A stretch of 64,000 nucleotides of DNA from Micrococcales bacterium (GTDB taxonomy: Bacteria > Actinomycetota > Actinomycetes > S36-B12 > UBA10799). The stretch lies in the NCBI GenBank assembly GCA_016719135.1, contig JADKAV010000019.1, positions 1-64,000 on the forward strand. Direction: 5' to 3'. Positions within the stretch are counted from its first letter, which is position 1. The number at the start of each line of letters is the position of its first letter. Positions 37,653 through 46,690 of this stretch are shown here, piece after piece. Position numbers and translations under genes: made by a program. Below the pieces are notes generated by a model. That model searched no databases and was not told the DNA's origin. It worked only from the letters and a program-made list of their open reading frames with translations.

Positions 37653-38291
37653 GTGCCAGACCACGATGAGGATCCCCTCAGCACCCGACTGCCCACTGTC
37701 CTCGGGGGGGTACTGGCAACGCTCGCAATCGTGATCGCGGGGATCTGGGTCAGCGGAAAGGCGGGTCTACCGTCTCCCGACGCCGTCCTGTCATTGGCCA
37801 ATCCGAATACTGGATCGGCGCTGACTGGTCCGGTGTACGCCATCGGTGACTCGGTGTTGCTGGGCGCCAAGTCATGTCTGGCCAAGACCGATGTCAAGGT
37901 GCACGCACGTGAGAATCGCACGATGCGCGCGGGCGCCTCGCGGATCGAGAAGAAGGCCGCCGCCGGCAAGCTGCCACCCCGGGTCGTGGTGGCGCTCGGA
38001 ACGAACGGGCCGTTCGGCTACAAGGCACTGGACCGCATCATGCGAGCCAGTGGCCCTGATCGGGCGGTGTACTGGGTGACCACCGAACTCCCCGAGATCG
38101 ATCGATACGCGTATGAGGACAAGGTCAACCAGCGACTGCGGGCGATGCCCGGTCGTTGGCCGAACGCCCACGTGATCGACTGGAACGCCAGCGTCCTGGC
38201 GGCCGGTCTGTATCCCGATGGGATTCATCTGAACCCAGCTGGATGCCAGGCTTACGCAAATCTCGTCCTGCAGGGCGTTGCCAAGGGCTGA
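37653..38291 (+). CDS. Exported SGNH-hydrolase-fold protein (OafA C-terminal type)
   Basis: This intact 212-residue protein with a GTG start has one N-terminal helix (TVLGGVLATLAIVIAGIWV) acting as anchor or signal. The SGNH blocks are YAIGDSVLLGAK (Ser), VVVALGTNGPFG (block III Asn) and YPDGIHLNPAG (Asp and His), so the catalytic set is complete. The sequence is closest in style to the SGNH domain that follows OafA acyltransferases, here present without the membrane acyltransferase part. It may transfer or remove acetyl groups on surface glycans. It probably forms an operon with the Rieske gene, an odd pairing. Confidence 0.8.
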   Translation: MPDHDEDPLSTRLPTVLGGVLATLAIVIAGIWVSGKAGLPSPDAVLSLANPNTGSALTGPVYAIGDSVLLGAKSCLAKTDVKVHARENRTMRAGASRIEKKAAAGKLPPRVVVALGTNGPFGYKALDRIMRASGPDRAVYWVTTELPEIDRYAYEDKVNQRLRAMPGRWPNAHVIDWNASVLAAGLYPDGIHLNPAGCQAYANLVLQGVAKG

Positions 38292-38648
38292 TCCCGGCTC
38301 GTGAGACGTGTGCCGACTGACGCGGACGTCTGCGGAAGGGCGAGGTCATATGTGAGGCCTCGGACTATTCAAGGGTTCGTTTGGCGGCGCGCCGTTCGGC
38401 GAAGAATCGAGTGACTGGTCGCCGAAAGGCTCCGGATCAACGCATCAAGAGGTGGAGTTCTCCAACGTCGTTGAGAACCGCGCACCGTGATCGTTCAAGG
38501 TCGCCGACTGGTGATGAGCCACCGTCACCTGGTGCTTGCGGGGTGTCCATGGTGCCAGGCCTCGACACGAGACTGTGCGCTTCGGTTGCCTCGCACGGAG
38601 CCCGGCGACTGGCGAACAACCACGCGATGCTGCACACCACGAGCGCGT
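38292..38648. other. Gap between two SGNH genes, no gene seen
   Basis: No frame here looks like a protein. The only structure I see is a 6-bp hairpin, GTTCTC and GAGAAC around a ten-base loop that itself contains AACG and CGTT, near 38456-38477. The next gene reads leftward and ends at 38649, so both flanking genes end into this gap. Confidence 0.45.
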
Positions 38649-39224
38649 TCAGCGTCCGCCGACGATTTCCCGCACCGCCTCAGCGATCATCCGCCCCCGG
38701 ACCTGGTAGCCCGCGGGAGTCAGGTGGATGCGGTCAGACGCCAACAGGCGCGGGTGGTCCTTGATGAAGAGATCCCATCGCAGCACCGACAACTGGGTGT
38801 ACTTACGGTCAAGCCGGCTCAGCATGCGGTTGACCTTCCCGTAGGCGGAGGAGCGCCAGACCGACACCCACAGCACCGGTCGCTCGCCCGCCCGTCGAAG
38901 AACAGTCTTGACATGGCGTTTCATGGTGCGACGGTCCGGGGCGTCATTGGTGCCCAGAGCCACAACCCAGGCCTTCGCCTTGCGGCCGGCCGACATCCGG
39001 CTGATGCCGGTGGGGGTGTTGCGTCCAACCTGCGCGTCCACTTTGATCCGGCGGAAGTCGCCGCGCAATGAGGACTTGATCGCCGAGGACGATCCGACCG
39101 TGAGGGAATCGCCTTCCACGAACAACATTCCGCGTGGCGCCGGTGCAGCGGAGACGCCGGCGGGTCCTGTGGCGGTGGCCAGCGTGGCCAACACCACGGC
39201 ACCTGCCGCTACCCGTGCCCTCAC
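38649..39224 (-). CDS. Secreted SGNH/GDSL-hydrolase-family protein
   Basis: This intact 191-residue protein starts at the GTG at 39224, which follows GAGGAG. A signal peptide (VRARVAAGAVVLATLATATG) ends in an Ala-rich cleavage site (VSAAPAP). The mature part has FVEGDSLTVGSSSAI (block I Ser), WVVALGTNDAPDRR (block III Asn) and ASDRIHLTPAGYQV (Asp and His). It is therefore probably a secreted esterase. Basic residues are frequent. It has only family-level similarity to the SGNH gene at 37653. It is divergent from uvrC, with 34 bases between the starts. Confidence 0.82.
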   Translation of the reverse strand: MRARVAAGAVVLATLATATGPAGVSAAPAPRGMLFVEGDSLTVGSSSAIKSSLRGDFRRIKVDAQVGRNTPTGISRMSAGRKAKAWVVALGTNDAPDRRTMKRHVKTVLRRAGERPVLWVSVWRSSAYGKVNRMLSRLDRKYTQLSVLRWDLFIKDHPRLLASDRIHLTPAGYQVRGRMIAEAVREIVGGR

Positions 39225-39245
39225 GACCAACTCCTCAACGTGTCC

Positions 39246-39251
39246 TAGATT
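39246..39251 (+). promoter_or_regulatory. -10 hexamer TAGATT of uvrC (leaderless)
   Basis: TAGATT ends 7 bases before the GTG at 39259. It supports the GTG start over the ATG four codons later. Confidence 0.5.
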
Positions 39252-39258
39252 TGAATGC

Positions 39259-41205
39259 GTGGCTGACCCGATGTCGTACCGTCCGCCCGCTGGCAGCATT
39301 CCGCCCTTACCAGGTGTCTACCGTTTCAGGGATTCCGACACACGTGTTGTTTATGTGGGAAAGGCCACAAATCTACGAAGCCGGTTGTCCAGCTACTTCC
39401 AGAGCCCGGCCGGCATGCATCCCCGTACCGCTGCCATGGTGCAGACCGCGAGTTCGGTCGACTGGGTGGTCGTCGATTCCGAGACCGAGGCGCTGCAGCT
39501 CGAATACCAATGGATCAAGCAGTTCGCGCCCCGCTTCAACGTCAAGTACCGCGACGACAAGTCATATCCCTACCTGGCGATCACGATGAACGAGCAGTAT
39601 CCGCGGGTGCTGGTCATGCGCGGTGACAAGCGCAAGGGGGTCAAATACTTCGGCCCCTATGCCCAGGCGTGGGCGATCCGTGAGACTGTCGACCAGGTCC
39701 TTCGGGTCTTCCCGGTACGTACGTGCAGCAACGGCGTTTTCCGTCGCTCGGCGCAGATGGGCCGACCGTGCCTGTTGGGATACATCGGCAAGTGCAGCGC
39801 CCCGTGTGTCGGGCGGATCTCCGAGGAGGACCACCGGGAGCTGGCCGGCGACCTGGTGTCCTTTCTGGGCACTGGTACCGACCGCTTCATGAAGGACCTT
39901 GAGAACCGCATGCGGGCGTCGTCGCAGGAACAGGACTACGAGACGGCCGCCCGACTGCGCGACGACCTGGGCGCGCTGCGCAAGGCCATGGAACGCTCTG
40001 CGCTCGTGCTGCCCGGCGACACCAACGCTGATCTGGTGGGACACGTCGAGGACGATCTCGAGGCCGCTTTCCAGGTCTTCCACGTACGGGCCGGGCGGGT
40101 TCGTGGCCAGCATGCCTTCGTCCTCGAGAAGGTGGCCGACGAGAGCCCGACCACGCTCATGACCGGGGTCATGCAGCAGTTGTACGGCGATGACGATTCC
40201 GATATTCCCGTAGAGGTCCTCGTCACCGAACTGCCCGAAGCCGCGGTGGCAACCTGGCTGACGGACAAATCCGGGCGCCGGGTCCAGGTGCGGATTCCGC
40301 AACGGGGACGCAAGCGGGCACTGCTGGAAACGGTCACGAACAACGCGAAGCAGACCTTGCAGGCACACAAGCTGCGGCGTGCCGGCGACCTGAGTGTCCG
40401 GGCTGCCGCCCTGGAGGAGATCGCCGAGGCTCTGGAGATGAGCCAAGCCCCACTGCGCATCGAGTGTGTGGATATCTCGAATCTGCAAGGCAGCGACGTC
40501 GTCGCATCCATGGTCGTCTTCGAGGACGGACTGCCGCGCAAATCCGACTACCGGCGTTTCGCCATCCGGGAGGTCGCCGGACAAGACGATGTGGCCAGTG
40601 TGGCCGAGGTGGTCCGTCGGCGCTTCACCCGTTATCTGGCGGAGCGGGCCGAGGCCACGGACATTGAGTTCGGCCCCAGCGGGACCGCCAACGACGAACG
40701 TAAGGCCTTCCGGTACCCGCCGCAGTTGCTGCTCATCGACGGCGGCAAGCCCCAGGTCGCAGCCGCCGAGCAGGCACTGCGTGACCTGGGGATCGACGAC
40801 CTCGCGGTGGCGGGGCTGGCAAAAAGGCTCGAGGAAGTGTGGGTCCCTGGCCAGGACGATCCGGTGATCCTCTCCCGGCGAAGCCAAGGGCTGTACCTGT
40901 TGCAGCGGATCCGCGATGAGGCGCACCGTTTCGCGATCACGTACCACCGGCAGAAGCGCAGTCGACGGCTGTCGACCAGTGTCGTCGAAGACATTCCCGG
41001 GGTCGGTCCCAACCGGCGTAAGGCGCTGATGCGGGCCTTCGGGTCGCTGACCCGGCTGCGCAAGGCATCCGTGGAGGAACTGGCAGCAGTACCGGGGATC
41101 AGCGCCGAACTGGCCAGTGCCATCCACCAGCATCTGGCCAGCGAAAAGGTCACGCCTGCGGTCAATGTGACGACCGGCGAGGTGATTGGGGAAGATGGCC
41201 TGTAG
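39259..41205 (+). CDS. uvrC: Excinuclease ABC subunit C
   Basis: This intact 648-residue UvrC is the dual-incision nuclease of nucleotide excision repair. It begins MADPMSYRPPAGSIP, the usual actinobacterial opening, and the -10 hexamer agrees with that start. The GIY-YIG nuclease is at residues 15-90 (GVYRFRDSDTRVVYVGKATN). A UVR domain (QDYETAARLRDDLGAL) binds UvrB. The RNase H-like EndoV domain reads RIECVDISNLQGSDVVASMV. Tandem helix-hairpin-helix motifs close the protein (EDIPGVGPNRRKALMRAFG; LAAVPGISAELASAI). A frame is open upstream to 38908 but does not look like protein. rapZ follows after 9 bases. Confidence 0.97.
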   Translation: MADPMSYRPPAGSIPPLPGVYRFRDSDTRVVYVGKATNLRSRLSSYFQSPAGMHPRTAAMVQTASSVDWVVVDSETEALQLEYQWIKQFAPRFNVKYRDDKSYPYLAITMNEQYPRVLVMRGDKRKGVKYFGPYAQAWAIRETVDQVLRVFPVRTCSNGVFRRSAQMGRPCLLGYIGKCSAPCVGRISEEDHRELAGDLVSFLGTGTDRFMKDLENRMRASSQEQDYETAARLRDDLGALRKAMERSALVLPGDTNADLVGHVEDDLEAAFQVFHVRAGRVRGQHAFVLEKVADESPTTLMTGVMQQLYGDDDSDIPVEVLVTELPEAAVATWLTDKSGRRVQVRIPQRGRKRALLETVTNNAKQTLQAHKLRRAGDLSVRAAALEEIAEALEMSQAPLRIECVDISNLQGSDVVASMVVFEDGLPRKSDYRRFAIREVAGQDDVASVAEVVRRRFTRYLAERAEATDIEFGPSGTANDERKAFRYPPQLLLIDGGKPQVAAAEQALRDLGIDDLAVAGLAKRLEEVWVPGQDDPVILSRRSQGLYLLQRIRDEAHRFAITYHRQKRSRRLSTSVVEDIPGVGPNRRKALMRAFGSLTRLRKASVEELAAVPGISAELASAIHQHLASEKVTPAVNVTTGEVIGEDGL

Positions 41206-41214
41206 GAGGCCGCC

Positions 41215-42081
41215 ATGAACACCCCCCAGTTCGAGGTTCTGATTGTCACGGGCATGTCCGGGGCGGGCCGTAGCACCGCGGCTCGTGCGTTGGAAGATGC
41301 CGGTTGGTTCGTGGTCGACAATCTGCCTCCCTCGCTGTTGCAGTCCACGATCGACCTGCTGCAACCGCGCCCAGATGTCCAGCGACTGGCCGTGGTCGTC
41401 GACGTGCGGGGCGGCCCGCTGTTCTCCAATCTCGTCGATGTCACCCAGGCGTTGCGTGAGACGCAGGCCAACGTCGGGATCCTGTTCCTGGAGGCCTCGG
41501 AGGAAGTACTGGTGCGCCGGTTCGAGTCCTCTCGCCGACCGCATCCACTGCAGGAGGATGGCACCCTGCTCGACGCGCTGCGCGAAGAAAGGCTGCGACT
41601 GCAGGAATTCCGGGCCGGAGCGGACATGGTGGTGGACACCTCGATGAAGTCGGTGCACGACCTGCGCCGGGTGATCGATGCGAACTACCGCGGTGAGGGG
41701 CCGCAGACCATTCGGGTCTCCGTGCTCAGTTTCGGGTTCAAATACGGAATTCCGGTCGATGCCGACATGGTCGCCGACGTGCGGTTCCTGCCGAACCCGT
41801 TCTGGGTTCCCGACCTGCGCGATCAAACCGGCCGGGACGCCGAGGTCAGCGATTACGTCCTGAGTCGGGAGGGCGCGCTGGACGTGCTGGAGCACTATTC
41901 CGCGATCGTCAACCTGGTGGCCGACGGCTACGTGCGGGAGGGCAAGCGCTACGTCACGATCGGAATCGGCTGCACAGGCGGCAAGCACCGCAGCGTGGCA
42001 ACGGCCGAGCGCCTGGCCCGCATGCTCAGCGAGCAGGGCCACCAGGTCGTCGTTCAGCACCGGGATCTGGGCAGGGAATGA
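41215..42081 (+). CDS. rapZ: RapZ-family nucleotide-binding protein
   Basis: This intact 288-residue P-loop protein (old name YvcJ) begins with VTGMSGAGRSTAARALED, whose Walker A lies at residues 13-20. The C-terminal domain has LSFGFKYGIPVDADMVADV and the highly conserved GIGCTGGKHRSVATAERLA, which binds small ligands. In enterobacteria RapZ controls glmS mRNA; in actinobacteria its target is not established. Its stop overlaps the yvcK ATG as ATGA. The uvrC-rapZ-yvcK-whiA order is conserved across actinobacteria and many Firmicutes. Confidence 0.95.
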   Translation: MNTPQFEVLIVTGMSGAGRSTAARALEDAGWFVVDNLPPSLLQSTIDLLQPRPDVQRLAVVVDVRGGPLFSNLVDVTQALRETQANVGILFLEASEEVLVRRFESSRRPHPLQEDGTLLDALREERLRLQEFRAGADMVVDTSMKSVHDLRRVIDANYRGEGPQTIRVSVLSFGFKYGIPVDADMVADVRFLPNPFWVPDLRDQTGRDAEVSDYVLSREGALDVLEHYSAIVNLVADGYVREGKRYVTIGIGCTGGKHRSVATAERLARMLSEQGHQVVVQHRDLGRE

Positions 42082-43048
42082 ATCCGCTGTCGCGTCACGC
42101 CAATTGGACGACCGGGCCGTCGATCGTCGCGCTGGGCGGTGGCCATGGGCTGGCGGCGAGTCTGCGGGCACTGCGCAGGATCACCGACTCGGTCACCGCG
42201 GTTGTCGGGGTGTCCGACGACGGGGGCTCATCTGGACGCATCCGCCGCGAGTTGGGACTCATCCCGCCGGGTGACCTTCGGATGGCCCTGGCCGCGCTGT
42301 GTGGTGACGACACGTGGGGGCGGACGTGGTCGCGGGTGTTGCAGCACCGTTTCGAGGGAAGCGGCGAACTGGCCGGACACGCGGTCGGAAACCTCTTGAT
42401 CTCCGCGTTGTGGGAAGAGACCGACGACCCCGTGGCCGGTCTGGATTGGGTGGCCGCGCTGCTCGAAGCTCAGGGCCGGGTGCTGCCGGTCGCCTGCGAA
42501 CCGGTTGACTTGATCGCGCAGGTGCGGGGCATCGATGGCGATGACGCCGTCACGACGCTTCGCGGTCAGGTGGATATCGCCACCACCGACGGCGAGGTAC
42601 TGTCCCTGCGTATCGAACCCGCAGCACCCACCCCTGCCTGCCGGTGATCGAGGCGATCGACAACGCCGCGATGGTTGTGCTCGGCCCAGGGAGTTGGTTC
42701 ACCTCGGTGCTGCCGCATCTGTACGTCAAGCAGGTGCATGACGCGCTGGTCGCCACCGCGGCCCGACGCGTGCTTGTGGTGAACGTGACCCCTCAGATGG
42801 GGGAGACCAGCGGGTTCACCCCGTCCATGTACCTGCACAATCTGGCTACGACGTTCCCTGATGTCCGTCTGGACTGGGTGGTGGTGGACCCCAGTTCGTT
42901 GGCCGAGGAAGAGGCCCTGCGCGATGCCTGCCGCCTGGTGGGGGCGGAGTTGGTCATTGAGGAAGTCCGCGCCATGGAAGGTGGCCGGCCCACCGCCGTG
43001 CACGACACGTTGCTCCTGGCCTCGGTCTTCCAGAGGCTGCTCGACTAG
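42078..43048 (+). CDS. yvcK: YvcK/CofD-like gluconeogenesis factor, frameshifted
   Basis: This is a CofD-fold protein of about 322 residues when repaired. In Bacillus and mycobacteria the family (YvcK, CuvA) binds UDP-sugars and coordinates envelope growth. The N-terminal part has IVALGGGHGLAASLRAL (nucleotide-binding glycines) and VGVSDDGGSSGRIRRELG, then GHAVGNLLISALWE. The second part, MVVLGPGSWFTSVLPHL and VNVTPQMGETSGFT, lies in another frame. One base is missing near 42640, where CCTGCCGGTGATCG probably lost a C after TGC. Repair reads PACPVIEAIDNAAMVV. An error is more likely than decay. Confidence 0.92.
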
Positions 43049-43456
43049 GGCGGCGCGGCCTTCGCGGGGTCAGCACCCCGCCGACGTGCGTGGGCTGGTC
43101 TCTGCAACGTTGGCAGCCCTGATGTGCGCTCATATTTCAGCAGAGTCTCCGAAATCCCCTTGGAGGGGATGCTCCGCCAAGAGCCTGGCGTGGCAGGATA
43201 CAGCGCTGCCAAATGCAGGCCGCCGACGCTGCCGCCCTCAGGAGAAGCGGGCCCTGCCGATGCCGATTCGCGCAGGCCTCCAGCGGTGGGCAAACCGGCG
43301 ACTGGGTTCCCCGTCACGCCGAACAAGCGAAGGGCCTGGTCGTCGGAAAAGAGGCCGCGGCATGGTCGGTCCCCATCCGCGATACACCCTGTCTGGCTCT
43401 GTGTCTATCTGCCGGTTCGGCCAATACGTCCTTGCCACGCGTGTGAGAATCGGCGC
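43049..43456. other. 408-base gap upstream of whiA with two hairpins
   Basis: No gene is convincing. A frame in phase with whiA is open from 43124, but it has no motif and unlikely composition. Two hairpins stand close together: ATCCCC/GGGGAT (about 43154-43170, five-base loop) and TGGCAG/CTGCCA (43191-43211, nine-base loop). They may terminate the yvcK transcript. A TGAGAAT sequence 6 bases before the whiA ATG could be its -10 element. Confidence 0.45.
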
Positions 43457-44437
43457 ATGGCGATGACTGCAGCCGTGAAGGACGAACTGAACCAACTCGA
43501 GATCACGCGACCCTGCTGCCGGAAGGCGGAAACCTCCGCGATGTTGCGATTCGGGGGAGCCCTGCACATCGTGAGCGGCAAGATCGTCGTGGAGGCCGAG
43601 TTCGACACCGGATCGGCGGCCCGACGACTTCGCACGAACCTGGCGGAGATCTTCGGACAGCAGGCGGACTTCGCGGTGGTTCACAAGGGAGGCCTGCGCA
43701 AGGGAACCCGATACATGGTGAGGGTCGTCTCCGGCGGCGAACAACTGGCCCGGCAAGCCGGCCTCGTGGATGGTTCGGGTCGGCCCGTGCGCGGCCTGCC
43801 ACCACACGTGGTCACTGCCGGGATCTGCGACTCGGAGGCCGCCTGGCGGGGGGCCTTCCTCGCCCATGGTTCCTTGACCGAACCCGGGCGGTCCTCGGCC
43901 CTGGAGATCACCTGTCCCGGGCCGGAGTCGGCCCTGGCGCTGGTGGGAGCGGCCCGACGGATGGGCATTCCCGCCAAGAGCCGGGAGGTACGCGGGGTGG
44001 AACGGGTCGTGATCCGCGACGGCGATGCGATCAGCCAGATGTTGGCCAGGATGGGCGCCCACGCGTCGGTTCTGGTCTGGGAGGAGCGGCGCACTCGCAG
44101 AGAGGTCCGGGCCACCGCCAACCGGTTGGCCAACTTCGACGACGCCAACCTGCGTCGATCAGCCCGAGCCGCAGTAGCGGCCAGCCAAAGGGTCGAACGG
44201 GCGCTCGAGATCCTCGGTGACGACGTCCCCGATCACTTGGCGGCAGCAGGACGTCTGCGGATGGAGCACCGGCAGTCATCACTCGAGGAACTCGGGGCGC
44301 TGGCGAACCCGCCGATGACCAAAGACGCCATCGCCGGACGGATTCGGCGACTGCTGGGCCTGGCCGACCGGCGCGCGCGCGAACTGGGCATCCCGGACAC
44401 CGAGGTCGGTCTTGCCCCCGACGACGAACTCGTGTGA
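43457..44437 (+). CDS. whiA: WhiA sporulation/division regulator
   Basis: This intact 326-residue DNA-binding protein has a degenerate LAGLIDADG homing-endonuclease fold (residues about 20-200: CCRKAETSAMLRFGGALHIV, GAFLAHGSLTEPGRSSALEI) fused to a C-terminal helix-turn-helix (SLEELGALANPPMTKDAIAGRI). In Streptomyces WhiA works with WhiB to control FtsZ and septation. In non-sporulating actinobacteria it probably controls division more generally. The ATG at 43457 gives MAMTAAVKDELNQLEI, the normal family start. It lies upstream of gap, separated by 42 bases and a promoter. Confidence 0.95.
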   Translation: MAMTAAVKDELNQLEITRPCCRKAETSAMLRFGGALHIVSGKIVVEAEFDTGSAARRLRTNLAEIFGQQADFAVVHKGGLRKGTRYMVRVVSGGEQLARQAGLVDGSGRPVRGLPPHVVTAGICDSEAAWRGAFLAHGSLTEPGRSSALEITCPGPESALALVGAARRMGIPAKSREVRGVERVVIRDGDAISQMLARMGAHASVLVWEERRTRREVRATANRLANFDDANLRRSARAAVAASQRVERALEILGDDVPDHLAAAGRLRMEHRQSSLEELGALANPPMTKDAIAGRIRRLLGLADRRARELGIPDTEVGLAPDDELV

Positions 44438-44442
44438 CCCGA

Positions 44443-44448
44443 TAGGAT
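44443..44448 (+). promoter_or_regulatory. -10 hexamer TAGGAT of the gap-pgk-tpiA operon
   Basis: TAGGAT begins 6 bases after the whiA stop. It gives a leader of about 25 bases, in which GAAGGAG forms a strong Shine-Dalgarno sequence for the gap GTG at 44480. Confidence 0.5.
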
Positions 44449-44479
44449 TGAGGTGCTCATCTCATCGAAGGAGTAATCA

Positions 44480-45509
44480 GTGGCAATTCGCGTCGGCATC
44501 AACGGATTTGGTCGTATCGGTCGTAACTTCTACCGCGCGGTGGAAGCTCTGGGCGACTCACAGACCGCATTCGGCAACGAGCCCATCGAAATCGTCGCCG
44601 TCAACGACCTGACGGACAACGCAACCCTGGCCCACCTGCTCAAGTACGACAGCGTCCTGGGTCGGCTGCCCGGCACGGTCACCTCCACGGACAGCGAGAT
44701 CCTCGTCGACGGAGTGGCCATGAAGGCGCTCGGCGAACGCGACCCCGCCGCCCTCGGCTGGGGCGACCTCGGAGTCGACTACGTCATCGAGTCGACCGGC
44801 CACTTCACAAAGGCCGAGGACGCCAAGAAGCACATGGACGCCGGGGCCAAGAAGGTCATCATCTCCGCGCCCGCCAAGGGTGAGGACGCCACCTTCGTGA
44901 TGGGTGTGAACCACACCGACTACAACCCGGCTGAGCGACAACATCGTGTCCAACGCGTCCTGCACGACCAACTGCCTGGCCCCGATGGCCAAGGTCCTGC
45001 TGGACAATTTCGGGATCGAGACCGGTCTCATGACCACGATCCACGCCTACACCAACGACCAGAACGTGCTGGACTTCCCGCACAAGGACCTGCGTCGTGC
45101 TCGTGCCGGTGCCATCAACATGATCCCGACCACCACCGGTGCCGCCAAGGCCATCGCGCTGGTCATCCCGGAGCTCAAGGGCAAGCTCGACGGCTACGCG
45201 ATGCGCGTGCCGGTGCCGACCGGTTCGGCGACCGACCTCAGCCTCAACATGGGCAAGGCTGCCTCCAAGGAAGAGATCAACGCCGCCATGAAGGCAGCTG
45301 CCGAAGGCCCCATGGCCGGCATCCTGCGCTACACCGAGGACCCGATCGTCTCCAGCGACATCGTGACGGATCCGGCGAGCTGCATCTTCGACGCTTCTCT
45401 GACCATCTCGCAGGGGCAGTCGGCCAAGGTGCTCGGCTGGTACGACAACGAGTGGGGTTACTCCAACCGGCTCGTGGACCTGCTGCGGTACATGGCGTCG
45501 GTCGACTGA
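44480..45509 (+). CDS. gap: Glyceraldehyde-3-phosphate dehydrogenase, frameshifted
   Basis: This is GAPDH, about 342 residues when repaired, the NAD-linked oxidation step of glycolysis. The N-terminal NAD fold reads VGINGFGRIGRNFYRAV. The catalytic Cys motif SNASCTTNCLAPMAKV and the end motif WYDNEWGYSNRLVDLL are in a second frame. One extra C near 44935 (GAGCGACAAC for GAGGACAAC or similar) shifts the frame between HTDYNPAE and DNIVSNAS. The first frame runs on into pgk, creating a false gap-pgk fusion that should be ignored. The start is a GTG with GAAGGAG upstream. It heads a gap-pgk-tpiA operon. Confidence 0.96.
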
Positions 45510-45517
45510 GGCGGACG

Positions 45518-46690
45518 ATGCGCACCCTGAGCGATCTCGACCTGCAGGACGCCTCGGTGTTGGTGCGCCTGGATCTCAACGTCCCGCTGGCCGATGGCCA
45601 GATCACTGACGACGGACGGATCCAGGCGGCACTGCCGACGCTCAAGGAACTGCTCGCCGCGGGAGCCAAACCTGTGGTCGTGGCCCACCTGGGCCGACCC
45701 AAAGGTGAGGTGAAGGCTGAGCTTTCACTGGCCCCGGTGGCCACCCGCATGGCCGAGTTGCTCGGGGCGCCGGTCGATCTTGCGCCAGCCGGTGCGATCC
45801 TGCCCGGCGCACCGGGCCGGGTGGTGCTCCTGGAGAACATCCGGTTCGATGCGCGTGAGACGAGCAAGGATCCGGCCGAGCGGGGCGCTCTGGCTGCCGA
45901 ACTGGCCAACGGCATGGATGCCTACGTCAGCGATGGCTTCGGGGTGCTTCATCGGGAGCAGGCCAGTGTGACCGATGTCGCGAAGCTGCTGCCCAACGCC
46001 GCGGGTCGACTCGTCGAGAAGGAGATCCGGTCTTTCGCCGCGGTCCTGCAGAATCCCGCCCGTCCCTACAGCGTGGTGCTGGGTGGGTCGAAGGTCTCCG
46101 ACAAACTCGGCGTGATCGACAACTTGCTGGCCTCGGTGGACCGGCTCGTGATCGGCGGGGGTATGTGCTTCACGTTCCTCGCTGCGCAGGGCCACCGCAT
46201 CGGCGATTCGCTGTTCGAAGCCGACTGGGTGGACCGGTGCCGGGAGATCCTGGCCAGCGCTGATGAACGTGATGTCGCCGTCATGCTGCCCACCGACGTG
46301 GTCATCGCCCAAGATCTCGACGCGGGCGCGCCGACCCAGGTGGTATCGGTCGACGACGGCATCCCGGACGGATGGAAGGGTCTGGACATTGGTCCACAGA
46401 CGGCTCGGGCCTACGCCCAAGCCGTGCTTGATTCGGCCACGGTGGTGTGGAACGGGCCGATGGGAGTGTTCGAGCTGGAACCCTTCGCGGCGGGAACCCT
46501 AGCTGTGGCCGAGGCCTTGGCCGCAACGGACGGCTTCACCGTCGTCGGAGGCGGGGATTCCGCTGCTGCTGTCCGCCTGCTGGGCATCGACGCCGATGCG
46601 ATCGACCACATCTCGACCGGTGGCGGCGCAAGTCTGGAACTACTCGAAGGCAAGACCTTGCCGGGAATCGCCGTACTGGAGGACGTATGA
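45518..46690 (+). CDS. pgk: Phosphoglycerate kinase
   Basis: This intact 390-residue enzyme makes ATP from 1,3-bisphosphoglycerate. It begins MRTLSDLDLQDASVLVRLDL. The substrate-binding RLDLNVPL and HLGRPKG, the hinge-region FAAVLQNPARPYSVVLGGSK and the nucleotide-binding GGGDSAAAVR with the final STGGGASLELLEG are all present. The ATG at 45518 lies 8 bases after the gap stop. The reading frame is continuous upstream with the first half of gap only because of the gap frameshift. Its stop overlaps the tpiA start as ATGA. Confidence 0.97.
   Translation: MRTLSDLDLQDASVLVRLDLNVPLADGQITDDGRIQAALPTLKELLAAGAKPVVVAHLGRPKGEVKAELSLAPVATRMAELLGAPVDLAPAGAILPGAPGRVVLLENIRFDARETSKDPAERGALAAELANGMDAYVSDGFGVLHREQASVTDVAKLLPNAAGRLVEKEIRSFAAVLQNPARPYSVVLGGSKVSDKLGVIDNLLASVDRLVIGGGMCFTFLAAQGHRIGDSLFEADWVDRCREILASADERDVAVMLPTDVVIAQDLDAGAPTQVVSVDDGIPDGWKGLDIGPQTARAYAQAVLDSATVVWNGPMGVFELEPFAAGTLAVAEALAATDGFTVVGGGDSAAAVRLLGIDADAIDHISTGGGASLELLEGKTLPGIAVLEDV

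Noticed and set aside
39562..42171. An 869-codon frame on the minus strand across uvrC and rapZ
   Set aside because: It is antisense to two intact conserved genes and has no recognisable protein motif; high-GC third positions keep it open.
43124..43456. An upstream extension of whiA by 111 codons
   Set aside because: WhiA proteins normally start at the MAMTAAVKDEL position. The extension has no motif and contains two hairpins.
44480..46690. A 736-codon open frame that looks like a GAPDH-phosphoglycerate kinase fusion
   Set aside because: It arises only because an extra base in gap shifts its frame into that of pgk. The second half of GAPDH, with the catalytic Cys, is in the other frame, and pgk has its own ATG at 45518.
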